A stretch of DNA of 5,286 nucleotides from Pyrinomonadaceae bacterium (lineage in GTDB: Bacteria > Acidobacteriota > Blastocatellia > Pyrinomonadales > Pyrinomonadaceae), in the NCBI GenBank assembly GCA_013813825.1, contig JACCRA010000445.1:1-5286 (forward strand), written 5' to 3'. Below, in pieces: positions 1 to 5,286 of this stretch. Position numbers and translations under genes: made by a program. The first letter of the stretch is position 1. Every line of letters begins with the position of its first letter. The notes under the pieces were generated by a model. That model ran no database searches. It was not told where the DNA came from and saw nothing but the letters and a program-made list of their open reading frames with translations.

Positions 1-1083
1 GCCGAACGCCGCCGCGCAAACGCCTCTGATCTGCGGCGCACGGAGGCAGAGGCGGCTGACCTTGAATCCCGGCTCAAACGTCACGCCGAAGAGATCGAGG
101 AGATGCAGGCGCGGCTCGGCGAGTTGACCGACGCCTTGAGCGAGATGGAGCAGGGAACCGGTTCAATCGAGGGCGAGCAGGCGAGGCGCGAGTTGGCCGT
201 CGAGAGCGCGGCGAGCCGTCTGGCCGAAGCTCGCGCCCGCGCCGACGAGTTGGCCGCTGAAGTGTCCGAGTTAAACCGCCGCGCGGCCGAAGCCCGCGAG
301 CGCCGGGCGCAACTTGAAATCAACCGGGCGGAGGCGACGGCGCACTTCAACCACCTGCGCGAAACGTGCGTCCACGATCTCGGCCAGTCGCTCGAAGAAG
401 TCGCTGCCGCCAGCGTGGAGTCGGGTACGAAGTTCGATCTGGAAGCAGGTCGGGCGCGCGTCGAAGAGTTGCGGGCGCGCATCGAGAATTTTGGCGCGGT
501 CAACATGATGGCGCTCGAAGAGTTGGCCGAGGCCGAGGAGCGGCTGACTTTCCTGACGACGCAGCGGCAGGACATCATCGATGGCATCAGTTCGACCGAG
601 GAAGCCCTGCGCGAAATCAAGAAGCGTTCGCGCGAGCGTTTCCGCCACGCCTTCGAGGAGATCAACCGCAACTTCAGCCGCCTCTTCGTCGAACTGTTCG
701 GCGGCGGGCGCGGCGAGATGACGATGATCGACACCGACGACATTCTCGAATCGGGCATTGACCTCATCGCCCAGCCGCCGGGCAAGCGTCTGCAAAACGT
801 GCTGCTGCTCTCAGGCGGCGAGAAAGCGATGGCGGCGCTCTCGCTGGTGCTGGCGATCTTCCGCTACCGCCCGTCGCCGTTCTGCCTGCTCGACGAAGTC
901 GATGCGCCGCTCGATGAGGCGAACATCAGCCGCTTCACCGCGAAGATCGTTGAGATGGCAACGAACACGCAGTTCCTCGTCATCACACACAACAAGCGCA
1001 CGATGGAAGTGGCCCGCGCAATGTACGGCGTGACGATGGAAAACGCGGGCATCTCGAAACTGGTTTCGGTGAAGTTTGAATGA
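1..1083 (+). CDS. smc: Chromosome segregation/condensation ATPase SMC, C-terminal part (5' end outside window)
   Basis: This reading frame is open from the first base, so the gene begins upstream; 360 residues are visible, roughly the last third of a family usually about 1,150-1,200 long. SMC is a nucleoid ATPase that, with ScpA and ScpB, extrudes DNA loops and helps separate sister chromosomes. Numbering from the window edge, residues 1 to about 155 are a charged Ala/Glu/Arg-rich coiled coil, the returning arm from the hinge. Next come the family's GAVNMMALEE segment (165-174), LFGGGRGEM (232-240), the ABC signature LLSGGEK (269-275), Walker B LLDEVDAPLD (296-305; Asp298, catalytic Glu299) and the H-loop His330 in ITHNK. 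The head half looks intact. Walker A and the hinge lie outside the window. The stop codon overlaps the next gene's ATG. Identification is secure; the partner genes scpA and scpB are not seen here. Confidence 0.96.
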   Translation, partial: AERRRANASDLRRTEAEAADLESRLKRHAEEIEEMQARLGELTDALSEMEQGTGSIEGEQARRELAVESAASRLAEARARADELAAEVSELNRRAAEARERRAQLEINRAEATAHFNHLRETCVHDLGQSLEEVAAASVESGTKFDLEAGRARVEELRARIENFGAVNMMALEELAEAEERLTFLTTQRQDIIDGISSTEEALREIKKRSRERFRHAFEEINRNFSRLFVELFGGGRGEMTMIDTDDILESGIDLIAQPPGKRLQNVLLLSGGEKAMAALSLVLAIFRYRPSPFCLLDEVDAPLDEANISRFTAKIVEMATNTQFLVITHNKRTMEVARAMYGVTMENAGISKLVSVKFE

Positions 1084-1868
1084 GTGAAATAAAGAGAAAG
1101 TTATTAAGTGCCGCCGCGCTCGTCTGCTTGGGCGCGGCGTTTGGTTCTGTTCAAGTGGTGCCGGCGCAGCGGAAGACGAACAAGCGCGCCGAAAATCCGA
1201 CGCCCGCAGTCGCCGTGCCGCCCGCCAAGAGCAAAGCGGCAACTCAGCCGTCGTCGCCTACCGCTACCACAGCGAAAGAGACGGAGATCGCCGCAGTGGC
1301 AGTGCAGTACACTTACCAGTTCACGCAGCCGCAATTCAATCCGCACTTGGTCCGTATCGAGCACGACGCGGCGGGACGCGGAAAAGTTTCGTTCGAGCGC
1401 CGGGACGACGCCGCGCCGCTCGTCGAGCCGCTGGAGATCGCGCCCGCCGCGCTCGTCCGCATCAAGGCCGCGTGGGACGCTCTCGCCTTCCTCGACTCGA
1501 CCGAAAACTATCAGGCGGAAAAGCAGTTCCCGCACCTCGGCACGATGCGCCTGCGAATGACGCGGGGTACACAAGAGCGCGCGGCCGAGTTTAATTGGAC
1601 CCACAACCCGGACGCCGAGGCGCTCGTCAAGGAGTATCGCCGGTTGGGGGACCAACAACTGCTCGTCTTCGAGATCACGCTGGCGCGCCAGTACCAGCCC
1701 TCCGAGTCGGTCAAGCTCGTCAAGCGGCTCGAATACCTCTTTACACACGACGGCCTCTCCGACGCCTCGCAACTGCTTCCATTCTTGCGCGAGCTTTCGA
1801 CGGACGAACGCCTTCCGCTGATCGCGCGTAACCGCGTAGAAAAACTCGTCAAGCAAATCGAGAAATAG
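1080..1868 (+). CDS. Exported protein of unknown function, probably translationally coupled to smc
   Basis: This 262-residue protein is not one I can assign a function. Residues 1-29 look like a Sec signal peptide: a basic start (KRK at 5-7), a hydrophobic stretch of about 20 residues, and a likely cleavage after VVPA at 29. Cys16 follows Val, so it does not fit a lipobox. Residues 30-70 are a Lys/Pro/Ala/Thr-rich, probably disordered linker. From about 76 to the end there is a folded-looking domain: a beta-rich first half (VQYTYQF, VRIEHDAAGRGKVSFER), a WDALAFLDS segment (132-140), FNWTHNPDAE (171-180), and a helical, charged C-terminus with PLIARNRVEKL (246-256). No catalytic motif stands out. 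The ATG shares ATGA with the smc stop, and only a weak GGTGAAG precedes it, so initiation probably depends on ribosomes finishing smc. It probably acts in the periplasm or outside the cell; that is inferred only from the signal peptide. Confidence 0.85.
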   Translation: MSEIKRKLLSAAALVCLGAAFGSVQVVPAQRKTNKRAENPTPAVAVPPAKSKAATQPSSPTATTAKETEIAAVAVQYTYQFTQPQFNPHLVRIEHDAAGRGKVSFERRDDAAPLVEPLEIAPAALVRIKAAWDALAFLDSTENYQAEKQFPHLGTMRLRMTRGTQERAAEFNWTHNPDAEALVKEYRRLGDQQLLVFEITLARQYQPSESVKLVKRLEYLFTHDGLSDASQLLPFLRELSTDERLPLIARNRVEKLVKQIEK

Positions 1869-1956
1869 AATTTCGCCCGGCTGCTGCGGTCAGCGCGAGT
1901 TTCCATCGCTGCTTACGCGCGGGTCCGTTACCATTCATCAACAGCGCGGCGGCCGG
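1869..1956. other. Short convergent intergenic junction
   Basis: These 88 bases separate the end of the exported-protein gene from the end of the CNNM-family gene on the opposite strand. I see no GC-rich hairpin followed by a T-run in either direction. The best inverted repeat is only 5 bp (CAGCG at 1891-1895 with CGCTG at 1907-1911), which is too weak to call. Termination here may be factor-dependent, or the two transcripts may overlap. Confidence 0.5.
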
Positions 1957-3288
1957 CTAAGACGTGGCGGCATTTTCCGTCTCTCTATTTTCTAATGGAG
2001 CGGGGGCGAAGCGGATGCGGCGGATGCGGTGGCGGTCAACGCGGTCAACCGTGAACCGCGCGCCTTCGTATTCCACGGTTTCGCCGGGTTGAAGAATGCG
2101 GCCGGCTTGGTCTAGGAGGAAGCCGGCGAGTGTGGTGTAGCCGCCTTCTTCCGGCAGGCGCAACTTGAAGTGGCGGTTGGCATCGCGCACGGCGAGCATC
2201 CCGTCGATGAGAAACGTCCCGTTGTCCTCGACGATCTGCGAGCGCACTTCTTCATCGTATTCGTCGTCGATCTCGCCGACGATCTCTTCCAGCAAATCTT
2301 CGAGCGTGACGATGCCTTCGATGCCGCCGTGCTCGTCGATGACGAACGCGAGGTGCGTGCGGGCCGCCTGCATCTGCGCCAGCACCGAGCCGAGCTTCGC
2401 CGTCGAAGGCACGAAGAGCGGCGGGTGGAGCATCTTCTCCATGTTGAAATCAATCGGCCCGTCGCGCCTGAGACACGGTATCAACTCTTTCATGAACAGC
2501 ACGCCGACGATATTATCTAGCTGATCCCGATAGACCGGCAGACGTGAATAGCCAAGCTCACAAAATGCTTCCTCCGCCTCGTCAATCGTCGCCGTCACCG
2601 GTAGCCCGACGACCGCCGTGCGCGGCACCATCGCCTCGCGCACCTCGGCCTCGGAGAAATCAAAGACGCGGTTGATCAGCGTCTGCTCTTCCTTTTCCAA
2701 ATGACCGCTTTTGTGCGACATGTTGACCAACTGCCGCAACTCTTCTTCCGTGTAGATCGAGGCGTGTTCGGCGGTGGCTTCGAGACCGAAGAGGTTGGCG
2801 ACGCGGGCGCTGGCCCAGTCGAGCGCGTAGATGAATGGGCGGAAGATTTTATAGAACACTTCCATCGGCCACGCCGTCCACAGCGCCGTTCTTTCGGCCC
2901 GCCCCAGCCCGAACAATTTCGGGGCCTGCTCGCCGAGGACGATGTGCAAAATCGTGATGATGATGTAGGCGATGGTGAGCGCGATAATGTGGACGGTGGC
3001 GGTACTGAAGCCGAGGCGGCCGAGCGGTCCTTCGAGCAGGTGCGCGATGGCCGGCTCACCGATCATGCCGAGCGCGAGCGAGGCGAGCGTGATGCCGAGT
3101 TGCGAGGCCGAGAGGTAGGCGTTGAGATTATCGAGCAGCCGGAGCAGTCGCACGGCACTGCGATCACCCGCGGCGGCGAGCGTCTCAATGCGCGAACGGC
3201 GCACGCCGACCAGCGCGAACTCGGCCGCCACGAAAAACCCATTGATAAAGACGAGGAGGAAAACTCCGACGAGATTTAAGATGATCAT
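1957..3288 (-). CDS. CNNM/CorC (HlyC/TlyC) family membrane protein with CBS pair
   Basis: This 443-residue inner-membrane protein has the full architecture of the bacterial 'hemolysin family' or CorC proteins, homologues of eukaryotic CNNM. The DUF21/CNNM transmembrane domain spans about 1-175. Its hydrophobic segments lie near 3-24, 60-85, 97-118 and 133-155, and it carries the family motifs NGFFVAAEFALVGVRRSR (16-33), SASQLGITLASLALG (60-74) and GEQAPK (119-124). Two CBS domains follow: the first begins at MVPRTAVVGLP (220-230), and the second ends with the acidic EDLLEEIVGEIDDEYDEE (330-347). A CorC_HlyC (transporter-associated) domain covers about 352-430. Studied relatives move Mg2+ (sometimes Co2+), mainly in efflux, with ATP bound by the CBS pair; hemolysin activity is a historical label. 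Substrate and direction cannot be read from this sequence. The start is the only ATG before the first membrane segment; upstream there is just GAAG abutting the codon, so the ribosome site is poor. Length is normal. Confidence 0.93.
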   Translation of the reverse strand: MIILNLVGVFLLVFINGFFVAAEFALVGVRRSRIETLAAAGDRSAVRLLRLLDNLNAYLSASQLGITLASLALGMIGEPAIAHLLEGPLGRLGFSTATVHIIALTIAYIIITILHIVLGEQAPKLFGLGRAERTALWTAWPMEVFYKIFRPFIYALDWASARVANLFGLEATAEHASIYTEEELRQLVNMSHKSGHLEKEEQTLINRVFDFSEAEVREAMVPRTAVVGLPVTATIDEAEEAFCELGYSRLPVYRDQLDNIVGVLFMKELIPCLRRDGPIDFNMEKMLHPPLFVPSTAKLGSVLAQMQAARTHLAFVIDEHGGIEGIVTLEDLLEEIVGEIDDEYDEEVRSQIVEDNGTFLIDGMLAVRDANRHFKLRLPEEGGYTTLAGFLLDQAGRILQPGETVEYEGARFTVDRVDRHRIRRIRFAPAPLENRETENAATS

Positions 3289-3362
3289 CTTCGTGGCTGC
3301 GACGCTCTTAACTATTCGCTCACGATCTGGCCGCCATGATGCCGGTCGTTGGACGGGACAAG

Positions 3363-3390
3363 ATTATTTCGTGAGCGCCGCGCTCGTCAA
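3363..3390 (-). promoter_or_regulatory. Candidate sigma-70-type promoter for the CNNM-family gene
   Basis: Read on the minus strand, TTGACG (3390-3385) is a 5/6 match to the -35 consensus, and AATAAT (3368-3363) is a 5/6 match to the -10 consensus, with a 16-bp spacer. Transcription would start near 3356, giving a leader of about 70 nt before the ATG at 3288. The spacer contains a perfect 6-1-6 palindrome (3373-3385) that runs into the -35 box. This is the best promoter-like match in the 255-bp gap. It is supported by pattern and position only, and the group's sigma factor preferences are unknown to me. Confidence 0.45.
3373..3385. repeat. Perfect 13-bp palindrome in the promoter spacer (possible operator)
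   Basis: GAGCGC, one central base, then GCGCTC form a perfect inverted repeat. It occupies most of the spacer between the proposed -10 and -35 boxes and ends one base inside the -35 hexamer. A protein bound there would block RNA polymerase, so an operator is possible. The arms are short and made of GC-rich motifs that are common in this genome, so chance is a real alternative. The flanking bases do not extend the symmetry. Confidence 0.35.
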
Positions 3391-3420
3391 TGAAGAAACC
3401 GAATCAGCCTGAAGTTGGCG

Positions 3421-3441
3421 GTCAACAGTCAGAAGTCAAAA
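3421..3441. repeat. Three tandem 7-bp repeats, consensus GTCARMA
   Basis: Three head-to-tail heptamers start at 3421, 3428 and 3435, each beginning GTCA and ending in A (TKYTGAC on the minus strand). They lie about 30-50 bp upstream of the proposed -35 box of the CNNM-family gene, where activators or response regulators often bind direct repeats. The repeat is imperfect at two positions and only three units long. A regulatory role is inferred from position alone. Confidence 0.4.
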
Positions 3442-3543
3442 CAACCGCTTTGAGCCGCCGGTTTATTCTCCGTTTATCAAATTCGCGATAGGATGGTGCG
3501 CGGTCGATCCGCCTAAGTGCTCCAAACAGTGTGCGAGATTTTC

Positions 3544-4644
3544 TCAATCTCCAGCACTTTCTTGGAGCAGCCGGCAGAACTCCACGATACGATTTTCCGA
3601 CCAGAAGCGATCTTCTCCGGTGGCCGGCTCGCCGACGAAGCCGACGTGCCCGCCTTGCGGCGGGGCGAGCAGGACGACGTAGGGGTTGTCGCTGAGCGAG
3701 GGGTGGCGAAACGAGTCGAAGGGAACGAACGGATCGTCCTGTGCGTGAACGATGAGTGTGGGGACGTGGATGTTTTTGATGAGCGGCAGGGAACTGGCGC
3801 GGGCGTAATAGTCGTCAACGTCGCGGAATCCGCCGTGGACGGCGGTGAAGTGCGAGTCGAAATCACGCAGCGTCCGCACTAGTTTGAGCGGAGCGGCGTC
3901 GTATCGTTCAGGATAGAGCCGTTGCGCGTCGCGCATCTTACGCTTTAAGCCGATGATGAAATTTTTTTGATACGCCCAGTTCGCGCGGCGCTCGATGGCG
4001 TCGGCGCAGGCGCTCAAATCAATCGAGGGCGAGATGGCGCAGACGCCGCGTAGCTCCGGCGGCGCGGCCGACTCGCCCGCCATCTTCAAACTCATGTTGC
4101 CGCCGAGCGAGAAGCCGGCAAGATAGAGATGCCGCAGGCCATCGCGACTGATCAACTCGTCGAGCACGGCGCGCAGATCAGGCGACATACTGCTGTTGTA
4201 GAGTGTGGGCGCGAGGTGTTCGGTGCCGCCGCACGAGCGGAGGTTGAGCCGGAGGACATTAAAGCCCGCGCGGTAAGCCTTATGCGCGGTGCTCAACATA
4301 TAGACCGAGGTGCTCGATCCTTCAAGACCGTGGACTAAAACAAGCGTCGGGTGCGCGCGTGGATCGCCGTTGTTCTGCCAGCGGCAATGAACCATCACCT
4401 GCACGCCCGGCGCGACCTCAAAGAGGCGGGCTTGGTCCCCTCGCAGATCGCGCAGCCGGAAGCGGCGCGGCCATGCATAGCCCATCACTGTCTGCGCGTG
4501 ACTGTTGCGGAAAAGCCGGTGCGGGTAGAAAGGTTTCGCCTTGAGCGTGCGCGCGATCTCAGGCAGGAATGAAGGCGGCCGGGACGGGGCTGCATCGCGC
4601 GGCGGCGCGGCAATCTGACCGGCAGTCGTCAACGTCGAATCCAT
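3544..4644 (-). CDS. Alpha/beta hydrolase of the YheT (COG0429-like) family
   Basis: This 366-residue, probably cytoplasmic hydrolase has the layout of YheT proteins, the bacterial relatives of eukaryotic ABHD1/ABHD3. A Pro/Ala-rich N-terminus (about 1-35) has no signal peptide. The family's opening FRNSHAQTVMG follows (45-55). The oxyanion-hole region is LVHGLEGSSTS (103-113). NLRSCGGTEHLAPTLYNS (134-151) matches the usual RG.GG...LYN segment. The nucleophile elbow is GFSLGG (177-182, Ser179). The acid is in HAQDDPFVP (300-308, Asp303 or Asp304), and the base is His333 in GGHVGF. The triad is complete, so an active esterase- or lipase-like enzyme is expected, but the substrate is unknown for most of the family. 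The ATG is preceded by AGAAG with only 4 nt between, a weak ribosome site. It sits 100 bp after the proline-rich gene and 255 bp before the CNNM gene. Nothing is broken or fused. Confidence 0.93.
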   Translation of the reverse strand: MDSTLTTAGQIAAPPRDAAPSRPPSFLPEIARTLKAKPFYPHRLFRNSHAQTVMGYAWPRRFRLRDLRGDQARLFEVAPGVQVMVHCRWQNNGDPRAHPTLVLVHGLEGSSTSVYMLSTAHKAYRAGFNVLRLNLRSCGGTEHLAPTLYNSSMSPDLRAVLDELISRDGLRHLYLAGFSLGGNMSLKMAGESAAPPELRGVCAISPSIDLSACADAIERRANWAYQKNFIIGLKRKMRDAQRLYPERYDAAPLKLVRTLRDFDSHFTAVHGGFRDVDDYYARASSLPLIKNIHVPTLIVHAQDDPFVPFDSFRHPSLSDNPYVVLLAPPQGGHVGFVGEPATGEDRFWSENRIVEFCRLLQESAGD

Positions 4645-4744
4645 GATCTTCTGATCAGTTAAAAACTTTGAGCGCGGACTTGCGGGGACGATCCTTGCAT
4701 GAGCATCGATGGACTAATGAAAGTGCGCCGCCGCTGCCGCGCCG
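4645..4744. other. Upstream region of the hydrolase gene
   Basis: These 100 bases lie between the stop of the proline-rich gene and the hydrolase start. I see no convincing terminator and no promoter with good matches in both boxes. The only notable element is the 8-bp palindrome CTGATCAG (4651-4658), a few bases upstream of the hydrolase ATG. It is too short to interpret. Confidence 0.4.
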
Positions 4745-4975
4745 TCACATTAAGCGCGGCGGCTCAACGGTCGGTGGCTCGATGGCCGGCGGCGGCGTGT
4801 CCGGCTCGCGCACGGGTGACGGCGGTGGCTCGACGTCGGGCGGGACTGGCGGTTGCGGCGACGACAGTGGCGCTGCCGGATCAGGCTCAACCGCAGGATC
4901 GTGCGGCACGCCCAACGGTAATTCTTCCGGCCGCTCGGCGGGTTGCGGCGGCGTGGTGTTCGGGTTACGGCTCAA
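4745..4975 (-). CDS. Small proline-rich protein of unknown function, TTG start
   Basis: This 76-residue protein is predicted from a TTG codon at 4975-4973. The start is chosen because AGGAGA (4988-4983) sits 7 nt upstream, the best Shine-Dalgarno match in the window. An in-frame ATG at 5059 would give 104 residues and would overlap the helicase stop as ATGA, but the extra 28 residues look like ordinary out-of-gene translation. About 28 of the 76 residues are proline. After a start reading SRNPNTTPPQPAE, acidic Pro motifs recur (AVEPDP, DVEPPP, AIEPP, TVEPP). There is no membrane segment, signal peptide or cysteine in this form, so it is probably disordered and cytoplasmic. The Pro codons vary, unlike a simple nucleotide repeat, which favours real coding. 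Similar short Pro/Glu-rich proteins exist in several phyla without known function. The opposite strand reads Gly/Ser-rich, as expected for the complement of proline codons. Confidence 0.6.
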   Translation of the reverse strand: MSRNPNTTPPQPAERPEELPLGVPHDPAVEPDPAAPLSSPQPPVPPDVEPPPSPVREPDTPPPAIEPPTVEPPRLM

Positions 4976-4982
4976 GTTAGTG

Positions 4983-4988
4983 TCTCCT
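4983..4988 (-). promoter_or_regulatory. Strong Shine-Dalgarno site that decides the TTG start
   Basis: On the minus strand this reads AGGAGA, with 7 nt between it and the TTG at 4975. It is far better than the ribosome sites of the other genes here. It supports the 76-residue form of the proline-rich protein over the 104-residue ATG form. Confidence 0.6.
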
Positions 4989-5008
4989 GTCTTAAAATGA
5001 ATTGCGGA

Positions 5009-5038
5009 ATGATGGTCTGTCGCGGGCTGGGACGTCAA
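5009..5038 (-). promoter_or_regulatory. Weak promoter candidate for the proline-rich gene
   Basis: TTGACG (5038-5033, 5/6 to the -35 consensus) is followed, after an 18-bp spacer, by CATCAT (5014-5009, 4/6 to the -10 consensus). A start near 5001 would leave a leader of about 25 nt carrying the strong Shine-Dalgarno site. The -10 match is poor, so this is a tentative call. Co-transcription from the helicase gene is the main alternative. Confidence 0.22.
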
Positions 5039-5055
5039 GCAGGAACACCAATCCG

Positions 5056-5286
5056 TCATCTCAACTGGTCTTGGTCAGCCGCCCTCTGTCGGGCGGCAAT
5101 GACGAAACGGATCATGCCGTAGGTGACGTGACGCGGCAAAGCGTCGCGTAGTGGCTTGAGTCGGTCGTGTCCGAGGCGGTCGATGGCGGTTTCGATCAGT
5201 TGGCGATCTGCATCGCTGACGTAGCGCGAGAGGTCGAAGGGGCGACCGGCGAGAATGCAGTCGGCGAGGTGGCCTTCGATGGTCTG
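5056..5286 (-). CDS. C-terminal fragment of a probable RecQ-type DNA helicase (HTH_40-like domain)
   Basis: The frame is open to the right edge and ends at TGA (5058-5056), so only the last 76 residues are visible. They match the helix-rich HTH_40-type domain found at the C-terminus of many bacterial RecQ helicases and a few related proteins. Signs are TIEGHLADCILAG at residues 2-14, then FDLSRYVSDADRQLI (17-31), AIDRLGHDRLKPLRDALP (34-51), and VTYGMIRFVIAAR (53-65), followed by a short polar tail. RecQ enzymes are 3'-5' ATP-dependent helicases that act in recombination and fork repair in the cytoplasm; this end domain probably helps bind DNA or partners. The helicase motifs are outside the window, so the RecQ assignment rests on this domain alone and another HTH_40 protein is possible. 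A 7-bp GC hairpin lies inside its last codons. Confidence 0.72.
   Translation of the reverse strand, partial: QTIEGHLADCILAGRPFDLSRYVSDADRQLIETAIDRLGHDRLKPLRDALPRHVTYGMIRFVIAARQRAADQDQLR
5078..5097. repeat. Perfect 7-bp GC inverted repeat near the helicase 3' end
   Basis: GCCGCCC (5078-5084) and GGGCGGC (5091-5097) pair perfectly around a 6-nt loop. The repeat is inside the helicase coding sequence, about 20 bp before its stop. In minus-strand RNA it is followed by UGACCAAG, not a U-run, so it is not a standard intrinsic terminator. It may pause polymerase, protect an RNA 3' end, or be a by-product of Ala/Arg codons. Confidence 0.4.

Larger units (their letters stand above)
3289..3543. other. 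255-bp intergenic region between the hydrolase and CNNM genes
   Basis: No coding frame here has a plausible start, ribosome site and length; the plus-strand ATGs meet stops within about a dozen codons or are tails of frames antisense to the CNNM gene. Next to the hydrolase stop I find no intrinsic terminator: the small GCGG/CCGC repeat (3500-3512) has no T-run. The region holds the promoter candidate, palindrome and heptamers listed separately. It is locally more AT-rich (around 3430-3485) than the genes on either side, which suits a regulatory region and argues for separate transcription of the CNNM gene. Confidence 0.5.

Noticed and set aside
81..785. Long minus-strand open frame (234 codons), Ser/Arg-rich, opposite smc
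   Set aside because: It is antisense to a clearly conserved SMC coiled coil and head; its Ser/Arg-rich, low-complexity content is what a GC-rich complement gives.
1080..1170. Exported protein as a lipoprotein via Cys16
   Set aside because: The residue before the Cys is Val, not Gly, Ala or Ser, and the Cys is in mid-hydrophobic core; a VPA-Q signal peptidase I site fits better.
1104..1856. 250-codon minus-strand open frame opposite the exported-protein gene
   Set aside because: Its Arg/Leu/Val-rich content is typical of a shadow frame. The plus strand has a signal peptide, a linker, a folded-looking domain and overlap with smc.
2701..3279. 192-codon plus-strand open frame opposite the CNNM gene
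   Set aside because: The minus strand encodes an unmistakable CNNM/CBS protein; the plus reading is charged low complexity without family motifs.
3500..3512. Hairpin after the hydrolase gene as a terminator
   Set aside because: The stem is only 4 bp and no T-run follows.
3289..3543. Small gene in the 255-bp gap
   Set aside because: Frames are very short, or are tails of frames antisense to the CNNM gene, and no ribosome site supports any start.
4668..5000. Gly/Ser-rich plus-strand open frame (110 codons)
   Set aside because: The Gly/Ser pattern is the complement of the Pro codons. It lacks a good ribosome site, whereas the minus strand has a strong one. If the proline-rich gene proved false, this would be the alternative to test.

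Overview
The window is a GC-rich piece of bacterial chromosome with six protein genes, two of them cut by the window edges. No RNA gene, mobile element, CRISPR array or integration scar is visible. The gene families and the Sec-type signal peptide fit a free-living Gram-negative-like bacterium. The codon bias, the smc neighbourhood and the style of the secreted unknown protein make me lean towards Acidobacteriota (Blastocatellia-like). That is an impression, not something the sequence proves.

Layout. On the plus strand, positions 1-1083 hold the last 360 codons of the chromosome-condensation ATPase SMC. The gene overlaps by four bases (ATGA) with a gene for an exported protein of unknown function (1080-1868). 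An 88-bp convergent junction (1869-1956) follows, and everything after it is on the minus strand. Read in the direction of transcription, from the right edge leftwards, the minus-strand genes are: the C-terminal end of a probable RecQ-type DNA helicase (5286-5056), a tiny proline-rich protein (4975-4745), a YheT-family alpha/beta hydrolase (4644-3544), and a membrane protein of the CNNM/CorC (HlyC, TlyC) family (3288-1957). The longest stretch without a gene is 255 bp (3289-3543). It carries a good sigma-70-like promoter candidate for the CNNM gene, a palindrome inside that promoter's spacer, and three tandem 7-bp repeats upstream.

How the genes relate. SMC and the exported protein are probably translated from one message, but one works on the nucleoid and the other outside the cytoplasmic membrane, so no shared pathway is evident. 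The helicase end and the proline-rich gene are closely spaced, and translation of the second could be coupled or independent (two candidate starts). The hydrolase and the CNNM protein are same-strand neighbours with gaps of 100 and 255 bp and may be separately transcribed. No previously undescribed multi-gene system is evident. The points most worth following are the small proline-rich protein, the secreted unknown tied to smc, and the structured upstream region of the CNNM gene.
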